A program made the position numbers and the translations under genes. 64,000 bases of DNA from Fraxinus americana (lineage: Eukaryota; Streptophyta; Magnoliopsida; Lamiales; Oleaceae). The notes under the pieces are model-generated. The model saw nothing but the letters and a program-made list of their open reading frames with translations, had not been told where the DNA came from and ran no database searches. Location of the stretch: contig CM068721.1 in NCBI GenBank assembly GCA_035079005.1, positions 1,679,001 through 1,743,000 of the forward strand. The letters are read 5' to 3'. This document shows positions 12,121-24,100 of this stretch, one piece after another. Within the stretch, counting starts at the first letter, position 1, and every line of letters begins with the position of its first letter.

Positions 12121-12242
12121 GGATGTGCAATGCCTATGGTTGCTACCACTATATTTTTGGGGGCTAATGATGCGGCTCTTTTGGGGAGAACGGGTGAAAG
12201 GCAACATGTGCATGTTGAAGAGTACAAGGAAAATCTTAGGAA
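12121..12242 (+). pseudogene. Captured GDSL esterase fragment, third exon
   Basis: After an AG acceptor the translation reads ATTIFLGANDAALLGRTGER then HVHVEEYKENLRN. This holds the GAND block that follows the first fragment in plant IAH1-like esterases. It continues the gene piece at 10882-11117, from which it is separated by the nested hAT element. Confidence 0.75.
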
Positions 12243-12775
12243 CAGAGCAAATTGTTACTAGACTTGTAAAATATGCTTTGGTAGTTTCTGGATTCCTGAT
12301 TTTCTTAGTAATTATTTAGATCAACTCTTCATTTTAGCATATTGTATTGGATTGAACTCAATATTTTTATTTATTGAAATTATGAAACAGATTACATGTG
12401 TTGATATATTAATTTTGTTATTGAATTATTACAAGTTTGTTGGTAATTAAATAAATTAACATTAAAAAAAAAAACAAAATTGACATTTACGGCGTGCAGA
12501 AAGCCAAACATATCTTTTTCACGCCGTAAAAAGTTTTAACATATATTTTACGGCGTGTGAGTGCACGCCGTAAAAAGTTTAACATATCTTTTACGGCGTG
12601 CACTCGCACGTCGTAAAAAGCTAGACATCATCTTTTACGGCATACGAGTGCACGGCTTGCATTTTAGCACGCCGTAAAAAGTGAAATACTTTAAATGTCG
12701 TTTACGGCGTTCTCTAAACGGCGTACTTTGCACGCTGTAAAAGGTATACCACTTTGTACGGCATGGCTTTACTCA

Positions 12776-14020
12776 TTCAATAGAACGATGAATTAAACTT
12801 TTGTCTAAATAAAATGTGGAATCTGTTAGAAGATTTTTTTTTTGACAATTTTTTGATTTATTGCCATATTTATTGAAAAATCCTAAACAATTTAATTATT
12901 CAAATTATTTGCATGAGACAATCTAATATTTACATGATTATAAATTTGATTTTTCTGTATTAATTTATATTAAGTGTTTTTCATTAGTTTTGGAGAATCA
13001 TGATTATGACATGCCAACTCGAGAGTGAAGTAGGGAACCTGATTGGGGAAATGACATACTATCTCATATTCAAAAAAATTGTTCACAAAGACGAGTTTGA
13101 CTATTTATTCACAAGACAGGGTTGCTGTATTGCACCCACAATTTGACGGCATTTATCTCTAAAAATATAATTGTTGATGGAAAATTGATTTGAGTGATGA
13201 TTTTAAAATCAAAAATTAAAATTTACGAATCTTATCAAAAGTTGAACATAGTAACGGTAAGAAAATGAGTAATAAAACATCAAAGAAAAAGAATGTCAAA
13301 GTAACGCCAAGAGAAATGGATGTAAAGTCGAGACAATAGTTGAACTCTTTGTCCTTAAATTGATTTTGGCTCGCAGTGGTGCCTACGGATGATGGCAATC
13401 AACTCTCAAAATACAATGACTATCTTCTTGTATTTGTAGTACTCCAAAATACTACTTCTAGAATGAAATGAAAAATAGATTTTTATGTAGAATTTTGATT
13501 AGGAAAAGAAGAATTTAATGTTATGCTATGATTATATATCATTGGATGATTAAAATGGACATCCCAAGAGTTTTATTTATAGGGGAGGAAAGATTGTAAG
13601 TGAAGTGTTGGGCCTCAAAACTCAGTAATCTTTGTTGTTGCTAGCTTGTTGTCCTTACGTCGTTCAAGCACTAGAAACAAAGACTCCGTCGCTCGCACGT
13701 CCTTAGAGCGACAGCCTCATCGCTCGAACGCTGGGCAAGCGGCAGAGTAGAACAATTTTCTAGCCAGTTTTCCCCTCTCTTTTCTTTCAACTTTGGAACA
13801 CAATTTTTCATTCATTCGAAATTGAATTTGTTATTTCAAATACATCATAACGATATACTCGACAAGTAGAACAAGTTAGTCAATTTATTTTTATAATTTG
13901 ACTATCGGATCAAATCCGAATATTTGGTTGAACTTGACACAAAAGTCCCTTTATCTTGATTTTATACTTAACTAATTCCAAAATAATTACCATTTTTCGA
14001 ATAACAGTACTACTACAAAA
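12776..14020. other. Intergenic flank of locus A, duplicated DNA
   Basis: Bases 12782-13740 match 21393-22335, the 3' flank of locus A'. No reading frame is conserved between the copies, so the open frames here are not genes. Bases 13741-14020 are unassigned AT-rich sequence. Confidence 0.6.
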
Positions 14021-14292
14021 CTCAAAAGCTAAACCCTTTGTAGCACATATAGCCACGACTAAAATGAATTTGCAACTAAAAAAACAAGGACCAATCGATT
14101 AGGATTACAACAAAAATCTTATTAGCTTGATAAGGATCGTATGACTATCTTATATTATTTTCTTTCATAAAGATATTTTTCTCGAAGTTGAAAAGGACAT
14201 GTAGAATATATATTTTCAAGATCTATAATAATTATAGTAAGTTGAGAATTTTTCCAAAAGTATAATTACATAATTTGCACCATTTTTTTAAT

Positions 14293-14359
14293 AAATGCAT
14301 CACATTTTAATTAAGTAAAAGCAACCTTATTTTTACTAATTATCATATTTATATTCCTA

Positions 14360-14432
<73 letters not shown>

Positions 14433-14501
14433 ACAGAAATGCATCACATTTTAATTAAGTAAAAGCAACCTTATTTTTACTAATTATCATATTTATATTC
14501 C

Positions 14502-14589
<88 letters not shown>

Positions 14590-14592
14590 TTT
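14293..14592. repeat. Duplicated 144-bp unit with long AT dinucleotide arrays
   Basis: A segment starting aaatgcatcacattttaatt occurs at 14293 and again at 14437, each followed by an (AT)n array (about 14366-14428 and 14516-14571); the second ends in a T run. The paralogous site near 23996 has one copy and no AT array, so expansion and duplication happened only in this copy. Confidence 0.85.
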
Positions 14593-14897
14593 AACATTTT
14601 ATTAATTTACACATCTTGTCCCTAATTACATTCTGTTAATATTTTGACATAAATTATCATCAATGACTATATGTGTTAATTAATGAAAGATTTAAAAATA
14701 AGAATTTCAACATAAAAAGTCAAGAACATAAATGCTACAATAAATAAATGTTGAAAACCTTAAAATGCAACGGCTAAAAAGATTTCCAATATATTAATTT
14801 CACCATCCTATCTGCTATTTCAGGAAAATACAATAATTTGGCCATTCTACCAATTTTTTAGGGGTAATTACATTAATTTGAGATATGGAATTGGGGC

Positions 14898-14904
14898 TAT
14901 AAAT
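14898..14904 (+). promoter_or_regulatory. TATA box of locus B
   Basis: TATAAAT lies 49 bp before the start codon in the conserved block ttggggctataaattgaac. The same block precedes B' (24278-24284) and A' (19769-19775). Confidence 0.75.
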
Positions 14905-14946
14905 TGAACACAACTCATAATACAAAAATCCATCTTTCTCGAATCA

Positions 14947-15420
14947 ATGGCTTCATATAATTTTGGTCATTTCATTATACTCTTTGTGACCATTCTGTCC
15001 CTGTTCACTCCTAATGAATGTAAGTACACTTCATGTGCCTTCTCCTTCTTCCTTTTAATTTCGAATCTCATATTCTTTTCATTGTATTTCCATCGTGGTG
15101 TCATATAGTTTAGAGCATGCTTGGCTAAGTGGTAGGGCCTCCGCTCCTTCGAGGTGGTTGGGCCTCCGCTGGTAAAAAATTGTTTAATTAATTTATTTTT
15201 TTCAACAGGTAATGATAGGATCTTACTTGAAAATCTTAAAGGCAGCAAACTGGAAGATGAAAAAATAAACTTAGATATATGCATGAAGCAGACGTGTCAA
15301 AAAGAAATAGAGTGTTATTGTTGCATATTCGATAAGAAATGTTATTTGATTGAAGAACAGTGTAAAGTAGAGTGTAGACGTTCAACTGCTGCTTCTATGC
15401 CTTCAAATCCTCTCACCTGA
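14947..15420 (+). CDS. Small secreted cysteine-rich peptide, locus B (intact)
   Basis: Exons are 14947-15019 and 15209-15420, joined by a GT-AG intron of 189 bp that splits the codon for Cys25. The protein has 94 residues. Residues 1-24 (MASYNFGHF...) form a hydrophobic signal peptide; a mature part of about 70 residues follows. Cysteines at 49, 54, 60, 62, 63, 69, 76 and 80 give C-x4-C-x5-C-x-CC-x5-C-x6-C-x3-C, presumably four disulfides. The size, the signal peptide and the C-x-CC core recall the ESF1/MEG (embryo surrounding factor) peptides, a tentative match by pattern only. The start is the first ATG after the TATA box and is shared by all paralogues; AATAAA follows at 15469. The peptide probably acts outside the cell; its function is unknown. 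Confidence 0.7.
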
Positions 15421-16590
15421 CAGCTTCATCAATTTGTATGCACGGTGCATTGAATAATTTGGATTTTCAATAAAATGGTTGGTTCGAATGATCAGTATTT
15501 CAAACCTTTTAAATTTATTTAGTTTTTATTAATTATTTAATATTAATTTTTAACACACGCTTCCAACAGATGCCGGACCCATTTTCTCCATCAAAAGCCT
15601 AATGTGTGGACAATTTCGTAAATGAGTGACAATATTGTTGGACCTTTCAAGAATGAGTATTTTTTATATTTATTAGGTCGTTATTATATTCCTACTATGT
15701 AATCAGCTAGTCGTTTTTAAGTAACTTATAAATATCTCATAATCAACGAAAGGTTCAGGTCGGCTTTGAAAATTTTGAGGTTCTAAGTGACTAAGTATTA
15801 TGAGGTCCTTAAATATAATTTATTTACAATCACGGCAATACTTTAATATTTAAGTAAATAATATATTTATATTTAAATGAAGATTTTGTGCAATTCAAAA
15901 GATAGGGTAGCAAAATATATCATGTTTGACAACCCCATAGATTAAAAATGAGTAATCGGTAAGTATGTAGTACTTGTAACTCCCTTGAAATTTATGGATA
16001 AAAAGTTATGTAACTGTTTATAAATATGAGTCAAATATATGCTAAATTTTCTATTTAAGATCTCATTGAAGGTATAAACACAAAAGAGCATTTAAATAAT
16101 CAAAACGTAGGAGAAATATTTAAAGTTCAAGAGCTGGTTAATAAGAAACAATCAACATGCTGAAGTGAGCTTCAAATCAAACAAGAAAAGCGAAACCTAA
16201 GAAATTCTTCAATTTCTCCTGGAAGTAGACGATTCTCGTTCCGTGAATAGTCTAGCCATCGAGGAATATCCAGAATGGACATCTAGTGAAGATTTGATCT
16301 AAATAAGGTGGCAAATAAATTAATAAGATTATGCTTAACTAATACAATGCTAAAACTCTTCATTGAAAGAAGACATTACATTATAAAAGAACCTGCTATA
16401 CGATGAAAGTTGTATACAAATCAATGCAAGTTTTCAAAAGTGTAAATATACGACGAAACAAAAAAGTTTAAATACGAGTACGACAATGAACAAAGGTCAA
16501 AAGGTCATTAATGTAAGAAAAAATAAATTAAAATTGTGGTGACAATACCCTTTAATGCTATAATAATTTCTTTAGGAGATTCCAGTAATC
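15421..16590. other. Intergenic between loci B and C
   Basis: The first 55 bp are the B 3' UTR with a polyadenylation signal. Bases 15590-15690 recur at 29358-29450, and 15760-16590 are related to 32020-32600 upstream of locus D. This shows that C and D share an upstream ancestor. No gene is visible. Confidence 0.6.
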
Positions 16591-16690
16591 CTACCAGTTA
16601 GTTAAGGGAAATTACATTAATTCGAGACTCGAATTCGGGCAATAAATTGAACACAAACTCATGAAACAAAAACCAATATCTCTCTAATCA

Positions 16691-17573
16691 ATGGCTTCAT
16701 ATAATTTTGGTTATTTCATTACATTCTTGGTGATCATTCTGTCCCTGTTCAATCCTAATGAATGTAAGTACACTATATATATATGCCTTCTCCAGATTTC
16801 GATTCTCATATGTTTTTCGTTGTATTTCAATCATGTCGCCATACAGTTTAGAACATGTTTGGCTAATCTTAAAATTGGTTTCTTTTTTGACTTATTGCAA
16901 CAGTAAAAAGGGCTACAGTTTAAATAAGCCAACTTGCTTTTTTTCAGAATATTCGTACTTTAAAAAGATCGACAATAAGTTATTTCAATTCTCTATCTAT
17001 TAGAGATCAGGTGCTTTACAAATGGTTAATTCTCTAGTTGAGAATGATCGAAATTTAAAAGGTTCAACAATTGTTTTCAAATTTATTTTTTTGTCTTAAT
17101 TCACTAGTGAGGTATTCCATAAATGGTAAATTCTTTTGTTTTTAGAATCATCCGAAGTAGAAAAAAGGCGTTAAGTTGTTTCAAAATTGATTATTTGTCT
17201 CTCTATTTATGAAAGAAGAATGGTCACCACTAACAAAAATAAAAGCCCACGATTTCGACAATTGTTTCGAAATAAAACCACTTATTGACTCTTGATAATC
17301 ACTTATCGACATATTTCTGCATATTTTCTTTTTCTTCTGAATTTATTTACTTTTTCAACAGGTAACAACAGGATCCTACTCGAAAATCTTAAAAGCAGCA
17401 AACCAGAAGATGAAAAAATAAACATAAGTCCATGCATGAAGGTTACCTGTGCAGGAAATATAAGGTGTTGGTGTTGCGTATACAATCTGCGATTATGTTT
17501 TATCAGTGAAGAAGAATGTACAGCATCAGAGTGTACACCCGTTTCTTCTCTGGAATCACCACCTCTCACATGA
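16691..17573 (+). CDS. Small secreted cysteine-rich peptide, locus C (intact)
   Basis: Exons are 16691-16763 and 17362-17573, with a 598-bp GT-AG intron placed exactly as in locus B. The 94-residue product has a 24-residue signal peptide and cysteines at 49, 54, 60, 62, 63, 70, 77 and 82 (core CWCCVYNLRLC). Residues between cysteines differ strongly from B while length, cysteines and the C-terminal PLT are kept, which suggests selection on the fold. The usual TATAAAT is replaced by AATAAAT (cgggcaataaattg), so expression may be weaker or use another site. AATAAA signals follow at 17595 and 17615. The ESF1/MEG-like assignment is tentative. Confidence 0.7.
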
Positions 17574-18071
17574 GAGCTTTATCAATTTGTATGCAATAAA
17601 CTATTTGGATTTTGAATAAAATGGTCGGTTTGAATGATCCTTAAATTGAAATATTAAATTATAATTATTTTTTTAAACTCTCTCTCGGCCAAACTCATTG
17701 TTTACTTAAGAAGCCTAACATATGCACAATTTCATAATTTGGTGGTGATAAGTTATGAAACCATTGACTTTGCACGCTCTGATAGTATGTCGAATAATTA
17801 AACTTTTATTACTTGAAGTGATTATATGCTTACTCAACAAATAACCAACTAAACTTTATTCTCAATAAATTTGGAGTCCATTATAAAAAGAAAAATTTAC
17901 GATTTTTTGATTTATTGTTTGGCAACCAAATTTTTTCCAACTTCTATGTATTTAATTAATTTCACTATTAAATTTTCGAAACAATAGCATAATACCATAC
18001 CAAACAATTCTAATAACATTATGAAAACGGGTTTCAAAATATTTAATACTATTAAATAGTTGTATAGAAAG
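17574..18071. other. 3' flank of locus C
   Basis: It contains the C 3' UTR and AT-rich DNA that is shared with the flanks of C' (from 30043) and D (from 33525). No gene is seen. Confidence 0.6.
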
Positions 18072-18353
18072 TATTAAAGGATAGAATCCCACATCGATGG
18101 TTGACCTTATTCTTAACATGATATCAGAGCCCATTAAACTATAACGAGCAATTCGATCAGGTTAAGATTTCGAAAAGTGAGCATATGGATTTCAAGATTA
18201 GTCTGCTCAAACGAGCCACCATCTTGTGGGAGTATGTTAAGGGATAGAAACTCACATCGAATAAAAATGTAAATATATAAACTAACTTATAAAGAATTGA
18301 GTTACTCCTCTTAATAATGTTGACATTTTAAGATGGAATTCAAATTCTTAACA
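18072..18353 (+). mobile_element. TRIM-type miniature LTR retrotransposon
   Basis: The 5-bp direct repeat gaaag (18067-18071 and 18354-18358) flanks the element, and the paralogous empty site at about 30250 has a single copy. The right LTR is 18235-18353 (tgttaagg...cttaaca). The left LTR (18072-18118) is internally deleted to 47 bp. A primer-binding site for initiator methionine tRNA (tgatatcagagccc) starts at 18119, and a purine-rich tract (cttgtgggagta) precedes the right LTR. There is no coding capacity. Elements of this kind move using proteins of full-size relatives. Confidence 0.8.
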
Positions 18354-18475
18354 GAAAGTAGGTTTTCGGCTTTGAAATTCGTATCTTACTATATATCATA
18401 AATACACTTAAAAATGATACATACCTTTGAAGTTATTCCAAAAATATTTAATTTAAACTTAGTTGATAAAAGTGG

Positions 18476-18900
18476 TGTTAGAATTTGGGTGTGACTCGAA
18501 TTCCTTGGTGAATTAACTGAAGAATTCTAATTGAAGTACATATCAAGAAGAATTCAGTTTGGAATATTATTGGAGTCCTATGTCAAGTTGAAGTTTTATT
18601 TTGGAAGACCATTGGAAGTTGTAATTTGTTTTGAACTCATTTTTTGGTATCTTATTTCATCAATAACTCTACTATACAATTTTATAGTGTTAGAAAATAG
18701 ATTACTAGGATTATAAGATCTATTGTAATTTTTCTCTTTTCTCCATTATTCTCGAGTCAATAAAATATCTCAATTCCTCCGCCATATTCATGTCTTTATT
18801 ATTCTTTTGTTTGATCATATACTTCATTATTATTTGCCATATAACTTCAACATCTCAATCCGATGATTTATTTCACAACAATTGGTATCAAAACTGATTG
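18476..18900 (+). repeat. LTR fragment with primer-binding site (truncated copia-like element)
   Basis: The sequence starts TGTTAGAATTTGGG and runs to cacaaca at 18880. A tRNA-iMet-like primer site, attggtatcaaaactg, follows. It is absent from the paralogous position after C' (about 30370). Only the 5' LTR and the start of the leader remain. The boundaries rest on comparison with the empty copy. Confidence 0.6.
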
Positions 18901-19157
18901 TGATATTTAAAAAATAATATTATCAAAATTCATAAGAATCATATAATATGTTTTGATATGCCCAAAAATTATAATTACATAATAAGTTAAAAATATGCTT
19001 ATATAAGTTAAGGAACTACCTCTTTAGAAAAGAAAATCAAATGATAATAATTCATTTAGAGTAATGCTAGTATCGGTTTAGGTGGTCGAAGAATCAAAAT
19101 ACATCTCAAATTTATTGGACAATTAACGTTGGACCTCATTGTCACCTAAAACACAAC

Positions 19158-19669
19158 CATGGACGTAGCCAGGATTTCAATTTTGTGGGGGCGAAAATAA
19201 GGAGGGGGTGGGGGGCGCCCCCCCCCCTCTCGGAGGTTCGGGGGCGGAGCTCTCGAAATTTTTTTTGACTAAGAGGATTGAAAACGACGATTTTGAGTAC
19301 CAAAATAGGCAAGTTAGATTGACTGACCAAAAAGACAATCAACTTGTCGATACAAAAACAATATGTCCATTTATGTGTCTAACGCTATACAAATTGGCTT
19401 TTAGATTGGATTTGAGCTATTTATTTATTTAAGTAACTATTGGATCTTTTGTTTAGGTTTAAGATTTTTGTATGGTTAAATTTTAAAGCGTAAGTTATTG
19501 GGTCAATATTTATTAATGAAAAAAAAATTCGAAATTTTGCGGGGTGAGTCAAAATTTTTGCGGAGCGAAACTGAAAAATACATTATAAATTAACTAGAAA
19601 TAGTGGACCAATGGACAATGTTGGGGGGAGGAGGGCGATTGCCCCCTGTCCCCTATCTCCATCTTTGAG
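19158..19669. mobile_element. Insertion nested in the promoter MITE of locus A'
   Basis: About 510 bp absent from the paralogous MITE at 8612-8751, flanked by acacaac / gcacaag, a possible imperfect target duplication. It begins ggacgtagccagg and contains C/G runs, like common non-autonomous plant DNA transposons with ggcggagccagg-type ends. Terminal inverted repeats are not clear, so the class is uncertain. Confidence 0.5.
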
Positions 19670-19817
19670 CACAAGTAATGCTAATAATGTTATTCTATTG
19701 TTATGATGATCACACTAATCCTAACTGTTAAATATTAATTACATTAATTTAAGACTTGGAATTGGGGCTATAAATTGAACACAACTCACAATACAAAACT
19801 CCGTCTTTATCTATTCA

Positions 19818-21140
19818 ATGGCTTCATTTAACTTTGGTCATTTCATATTATTTTTCTTGGCCATTCTATCATTGTCAATTCCTAACAAATGCAAGTAAAC
19901 TTTATATGGCTTCTCCTTCTTTCTTCTATCTTTGATTCTCGTATTTTCTTTGTATTTCGATCACATTGTCATATAGTATAGAGCATGTCTGGCTATCGAT
20001 AACATTGTCATATAGTATAGAGCATGTCTGGCTAAAATTGATTGTTTGTCTCTTTATTCATCATGAAGGAATGGTCTTCATTAACCAAAGCAAAAACCCA
20101 ATTTATTTATTTATTTATTTTTGAAACAAAACCACATTTTGAATCTAGATAATCACTTGTCGATGTGTTTCCACCTTTTCTTCTTCTTCTTCTTCTTCTT
20201 CTATATTTATTTATTTTTCCAACTGCAGGTAATGACAAGATCTTGGTTGGAAACCTTAAAAGCAGCAAATTGTTCGAGGGAAATCTATGCAAAAAGTTGA
20301 CTTGTGAAGCAGGCATAGAGTGTTCAGCGGACCTAGGGGGGTCCTGGGGTGCACGTGCCGCCCAACTTTTGAGATTTTTTTTATTTTTTAAGTTATGTTA
20401 GGTATCGATTGAAATCTAAATTTTAATCAAAATCAAAGTTAACAATTAATTTTAATAACATATTTCATGAAATCCATAACTGTTTAACTTTTATCAAAAT
20501 TTACTAAAAAATTGATCTTAATCTCCACCAAATAGGGGCAAAATCACAATAAATTTGAATTTCGATAACATGCTAATTTTAAAAATTCTCCGACTATCGT
20601 ACGCTAATTGAATCTATAAATTGCTTATGTCTTCTCAAAGCTTATTTCAAAAATTATATTATGAGCATATCAAATAGTCCAAATAGATATCGAAAATAGT
20701 TAAAAATACGTTAAACGTGAGTCTTAAAAAAAGACTAGACTCTTATTTTTTTAAAAAAAAATTCAATTATTTCATTAACATATATTATTTTTGCGATACA
20801 AACTCAATGTAATTTTCATCATTTTATTAGAAAATTTTATATGGATTATAACATCAAAAAATTTTAAAATTTTACATCCGAAAAAGTTATATCCTATGTA
20901 AATTTTCGGATGCAAAATTACACGGGGTATGATTTTTTTAGACATAAATTTCAGATTGTAAAATTTCTCCAAAATTTTTTACAAGTTCGATTGTGTCCCT
21001 AACTTTAAAATCCTGCGTCCGTCCCTTAGTGTTGGTGTTACATGCTAAGTAAGCGATTCTGTTTTAACAATAAACAAGAATGTGTTGATTCAGGGTGTTC
21101 AGCTGCTTCTTCTCTGCCCTCACAACCTCTCTCACGATAG
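19818..21140 (+). pseudogene. Cysteine-rich secreted peptide locus A' (disrupted)
   Basis: Exon 1 is 19818-19890 (MASFNFGHF...). The intron donor has changed from GT to GC (gcaagt), a rarer but usable class. Exon 2 starts at 20229 and is interrupted at 20325 by a 703-bp insertion; it resumes at 21028. Even with the insertion removed, the cysteine pair CC reads CY, and an extra two bases shift the frame at the stop. The promoter TATAAAT at 19769-19775 is intact. The gene cannot encode a normal family peptide. Confidence 0.8.
20325..21027. mobile_element. Transposon-like insertion in exon 2 of locus A'
   Basis: Flanked by agtgtt (20319-20324 and 21028-21033), a likely target duplication. It starts cagcggacctagg and ends cctgcgtccgtccct, degenerate inverted ends of the cggacgcagg type seen in plant hAT-like non-autonomous elements. 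The interior is AT-rich and has no transposase. The exact family is uncertain. Confidence 0.6.
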
Positions 21141-24100
21141 CTTTATGAATTTCTAAGCGATAAATTATTTGGATTTTCAATAAAATGGTTGGTTATCATA
21201 AATCTAAAAGTTTTAAAATATACTTAGTTTTTATTATTTACTGAAAATTAGTTTTCAGTCCACCCTCGTGCATATGCCAAACTCGTATTTCCTTCATAAG
21301 CTTAACGCGTGCAAAATTTGAAATTATGATTTGTATAGGCTTTGATATCAAGTTCAATAATTAAACTTTTAACTTAGTTGATTTTCTAGAACGATGAATT
21401 AAATTTTTGTCCTCAATAAAAATTTTAATCTGTTTTTGATTTATTGCCATATGTATTGAAAGATCCTAAGTAATTTAATTATTCAAATTATTTGAATGAG
21501 ACTATCTAATATTTATAAATTTGATTTTTCTGTATTAATTTATATTGAGTATTTTTCATTAGTTTTGGAGAATCATGATTATGACATGCCAACTCGAGAG
21601 TGAAGTAGGGAACCTGATTGGGGAAATGACATACTATCTCATATTCAAAAAAATTGTTCACCAAGACGAGTTTGACTATTTATTCACGAGACGGGTTTGC
21701 TGTATTGCACCCACAATTTGACGGCAATTATCTCCCAAAATATAATTGTTGATGGAAAATTGATTTGAGTGATGATTTTAAAATAAAAAATTAAAATTTA
21801 TCAACCTTACCAAAAGTAGAATAGGGTATCGGTAAGAAAATAAGTAATAAAACACCAAAGAAAAAGAATGTCAAAGTAACGCTAAGAGAAACAGATGCAA
21901 AATCAAGGTAAGAGTTGAACTATTTCCATAAATCGATTTTGTATCGCAATGATGCCTAGGATGATAGCAATCAACTCTTAAAATACAAAGACTATTTTCT
22001 TGTATTTGTAGCACTCCAAAGTACAAAAACAACTAACCGAAGATTGGTTTTTGTACTACTTCTAGAATGAAATGGAAAATAATTTTTTATGGGGAATTTT
22101 GATCAGGAAAAGAAGAATTTAATGTTATGCCATGATTATATATCATTGGATGATAAAAATGGACGTTCCAATGACTTTATTTAAAATGGAGGAAATGTTG
22201 TGAGTAAAGCGTTGTGCCCTCAAAATTCAGCAATCTTTGTCAAGGATCGTAGCTTTTGTTGTCGCTAGCCTATTGCCCTTAGGTTGCTCGAACGTCAGAA
22301 ACAGAGACTCTGTCGCTCGCGTGTCTCTAGAGCGAATAACAATACTAGAAAATTTTAAAATAGCGAATTGAACTGTATTTTTGTACTTCTTTACACGAAG
22401 ATAGGACCTCGAATGAAATGCTAATTATTTTAGAATAAACCTCCTCTTTTGTCAGAAAATGTTTGACAATTTAGTTAACCTATACTCACATGCTTATGGG
22501 ATCCGCGTGCATAAAAAATGCCAAAAAATGCTCCTCCAATTGTGAGGGTGTTAAATCCTCCATGACTACATAGCATTTGATTATTTTAAGAACCGTGCTA
22601 TAGGGCCAGGGCCCTTTACCCTTATTTTAAACCACACTGCCCCTTTAATGATGTCAAAACATGATATCCATTTCCTCTTTCAAATAAAAATATGCTATCA
22701 ATTATTTATTAAATATTTATGAATAATTTAATAAATATGCAATGACTACTATTCAACTGACAACTCATCAGTCAAACTATTGATCCGACGACTTTTTTTT
22801 TTGGATAATCAATTGATCCGATGACTTGATGCCTGATGGTCGGGTCTAACTTAGAAACTTTGAAAATTGCTATTCTTTCCTTATAACTAGTGAGAAGCAC
22901 GTGACTTGCACATTTCATGATATAGTTGACTACGTAATAACATAGGTATTAAAAAAAAAATATTTATGTCAAACATTAGTTACATAAAATTTTCTTATAA
23001 GTTGCTAAATGTTTTGAGTCAACATTAAATGTGGAGATGAAAAAAATCAAACCCACAGTTATCGAAGAAATCGAGGCTCACCTTAAAAAAAAAAAGGCTT
23101 AGGCGAGCCAAGCCATAAAACCATTTTTATATTTTAATAATCGACAATATATTTATTATCATCACATTTTAAGTTTTTTCAAAAATTTTGAAATCGGTCC
23201 AAATGGATATTCATATCATGAAATGTCGAATCAGACGAAAATTTGTAAGAAAATAAAGTTTGAAAAAAGGATATTGGAATGAGAATGAGAATGAGATTGA
23301 GATTGAAAAGAAATATAAACAATCACGACTTTACGTTTCACAATTAATGTAAAATTATTTTGATATTTAAACTTTGTCGATCATATATTTATCATGGCCG
23401 CACTTCAACGTTTCTAACAAATTTTAAATCGCTTGAAACGAATATCTGTAAAAATCAAACGTAAAAATAAATAAATAATAATAATAATTAGCCGAGTCGA
23501 GCCGAGCCGAGCCATAAAGTCGTTTGGCTCTGCTCAGTTCACGGCTTGTGAATAGTAGAGGCAAAGTGCCTCTTTTATATTTAGTTAGATTAGATTAGAT
23601 ATCGTTTAAAGGAAAAAAAAAGCAGAAATTGTTTCTCTTTTTGAAAAACTTTATTTTGAAGGATTTTTATGATTATGAAAATTTAATAATCAACACTCAT
23701 AAGAAAAACCCTTTGTAGCCACGACTAAAATGAATTTGCAATTAAAAAACATGAGGACCAATCGATTAAGATCACAACAAAAATCTTATTAGCTTGATAA
23801 GGATCGTATAACTATCGTATATTATTTTCTTTCACAAAGATATTTTTCTTGAAGTTGAAAAGGACACGTAGAATATATATTTTCAAGATTTATAATAATT
23901 ATAGTAAGTTGAGAATTTTTCCCAAAGTATAATTACATAAATAGCTAAAGTCATTAATTATAAGGGCGGTTATATTTACACCATTTTTTTAATAAATGCA
24001 TCACATTTTAATTAAGTAAAAGAAACCTTGTTTTTACTAATTATCATATTTATATTCCTAATTTTTTATATAACATTTTATTAATTTACACATCTTGTCC

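Larger units (their letters stand above)
8934..12775 (+). mobile_element. CACTA-type (Pack-CACTA) element carrying four gene fragments
   Basis: The left end reads CACTACAACAAATATAGC, the standard CACTA terminus. Both ends carry many direct and inverted copies of a subterminal motif (ttttacggcgtgc and its complement) at 8958-9270 and 12485-12750, as expected for transposase-binding arrays. The right TTGTAGTG terminus is not seen; the array stops near 12775 and host flank resumes, so the right tip is lost or mutated. The interior encodes no transposase. It contains fragments resembling TIC20-II, WDR12, PP2A B55 and a GDSL esterase, with introns kept, so capture was from genomic DNA. The superfamily call is firm from the left end; mobility would have depended on an autonomous relative. 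Confidence 0.8.
8512..17970. repeat. Left copy of tandem segmental duplication (loci A-B-C)
   Basis: Bases 8512-8930 match 18953-19870, 12782-13740 match 21393-22335, 14020-15019 match 23705-24399, and 17100-17970 match 29576-30200. Loci occur in the same order in both copies, so a direct duplication of roughly 10.4 kb produced them. Later insertions and deletions changed the lengths of both copies. Confidence 0.8.

Noticed and set aside
10523..12319. Plus-strand frames of 60-90 codons inside the CACTA element
   Set aside because: They run through introns of captured fragments or the nested hAT element; the real coding pieces are short and in other frames.
15110..15180. Palindromic gggcctccgct repeats in the locus B intron as a regulatory hairpin
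   Set aside because: It occurs where B' has ordinary intron sequence; it is probably a small repeat remnant and nothing links it to regulation.
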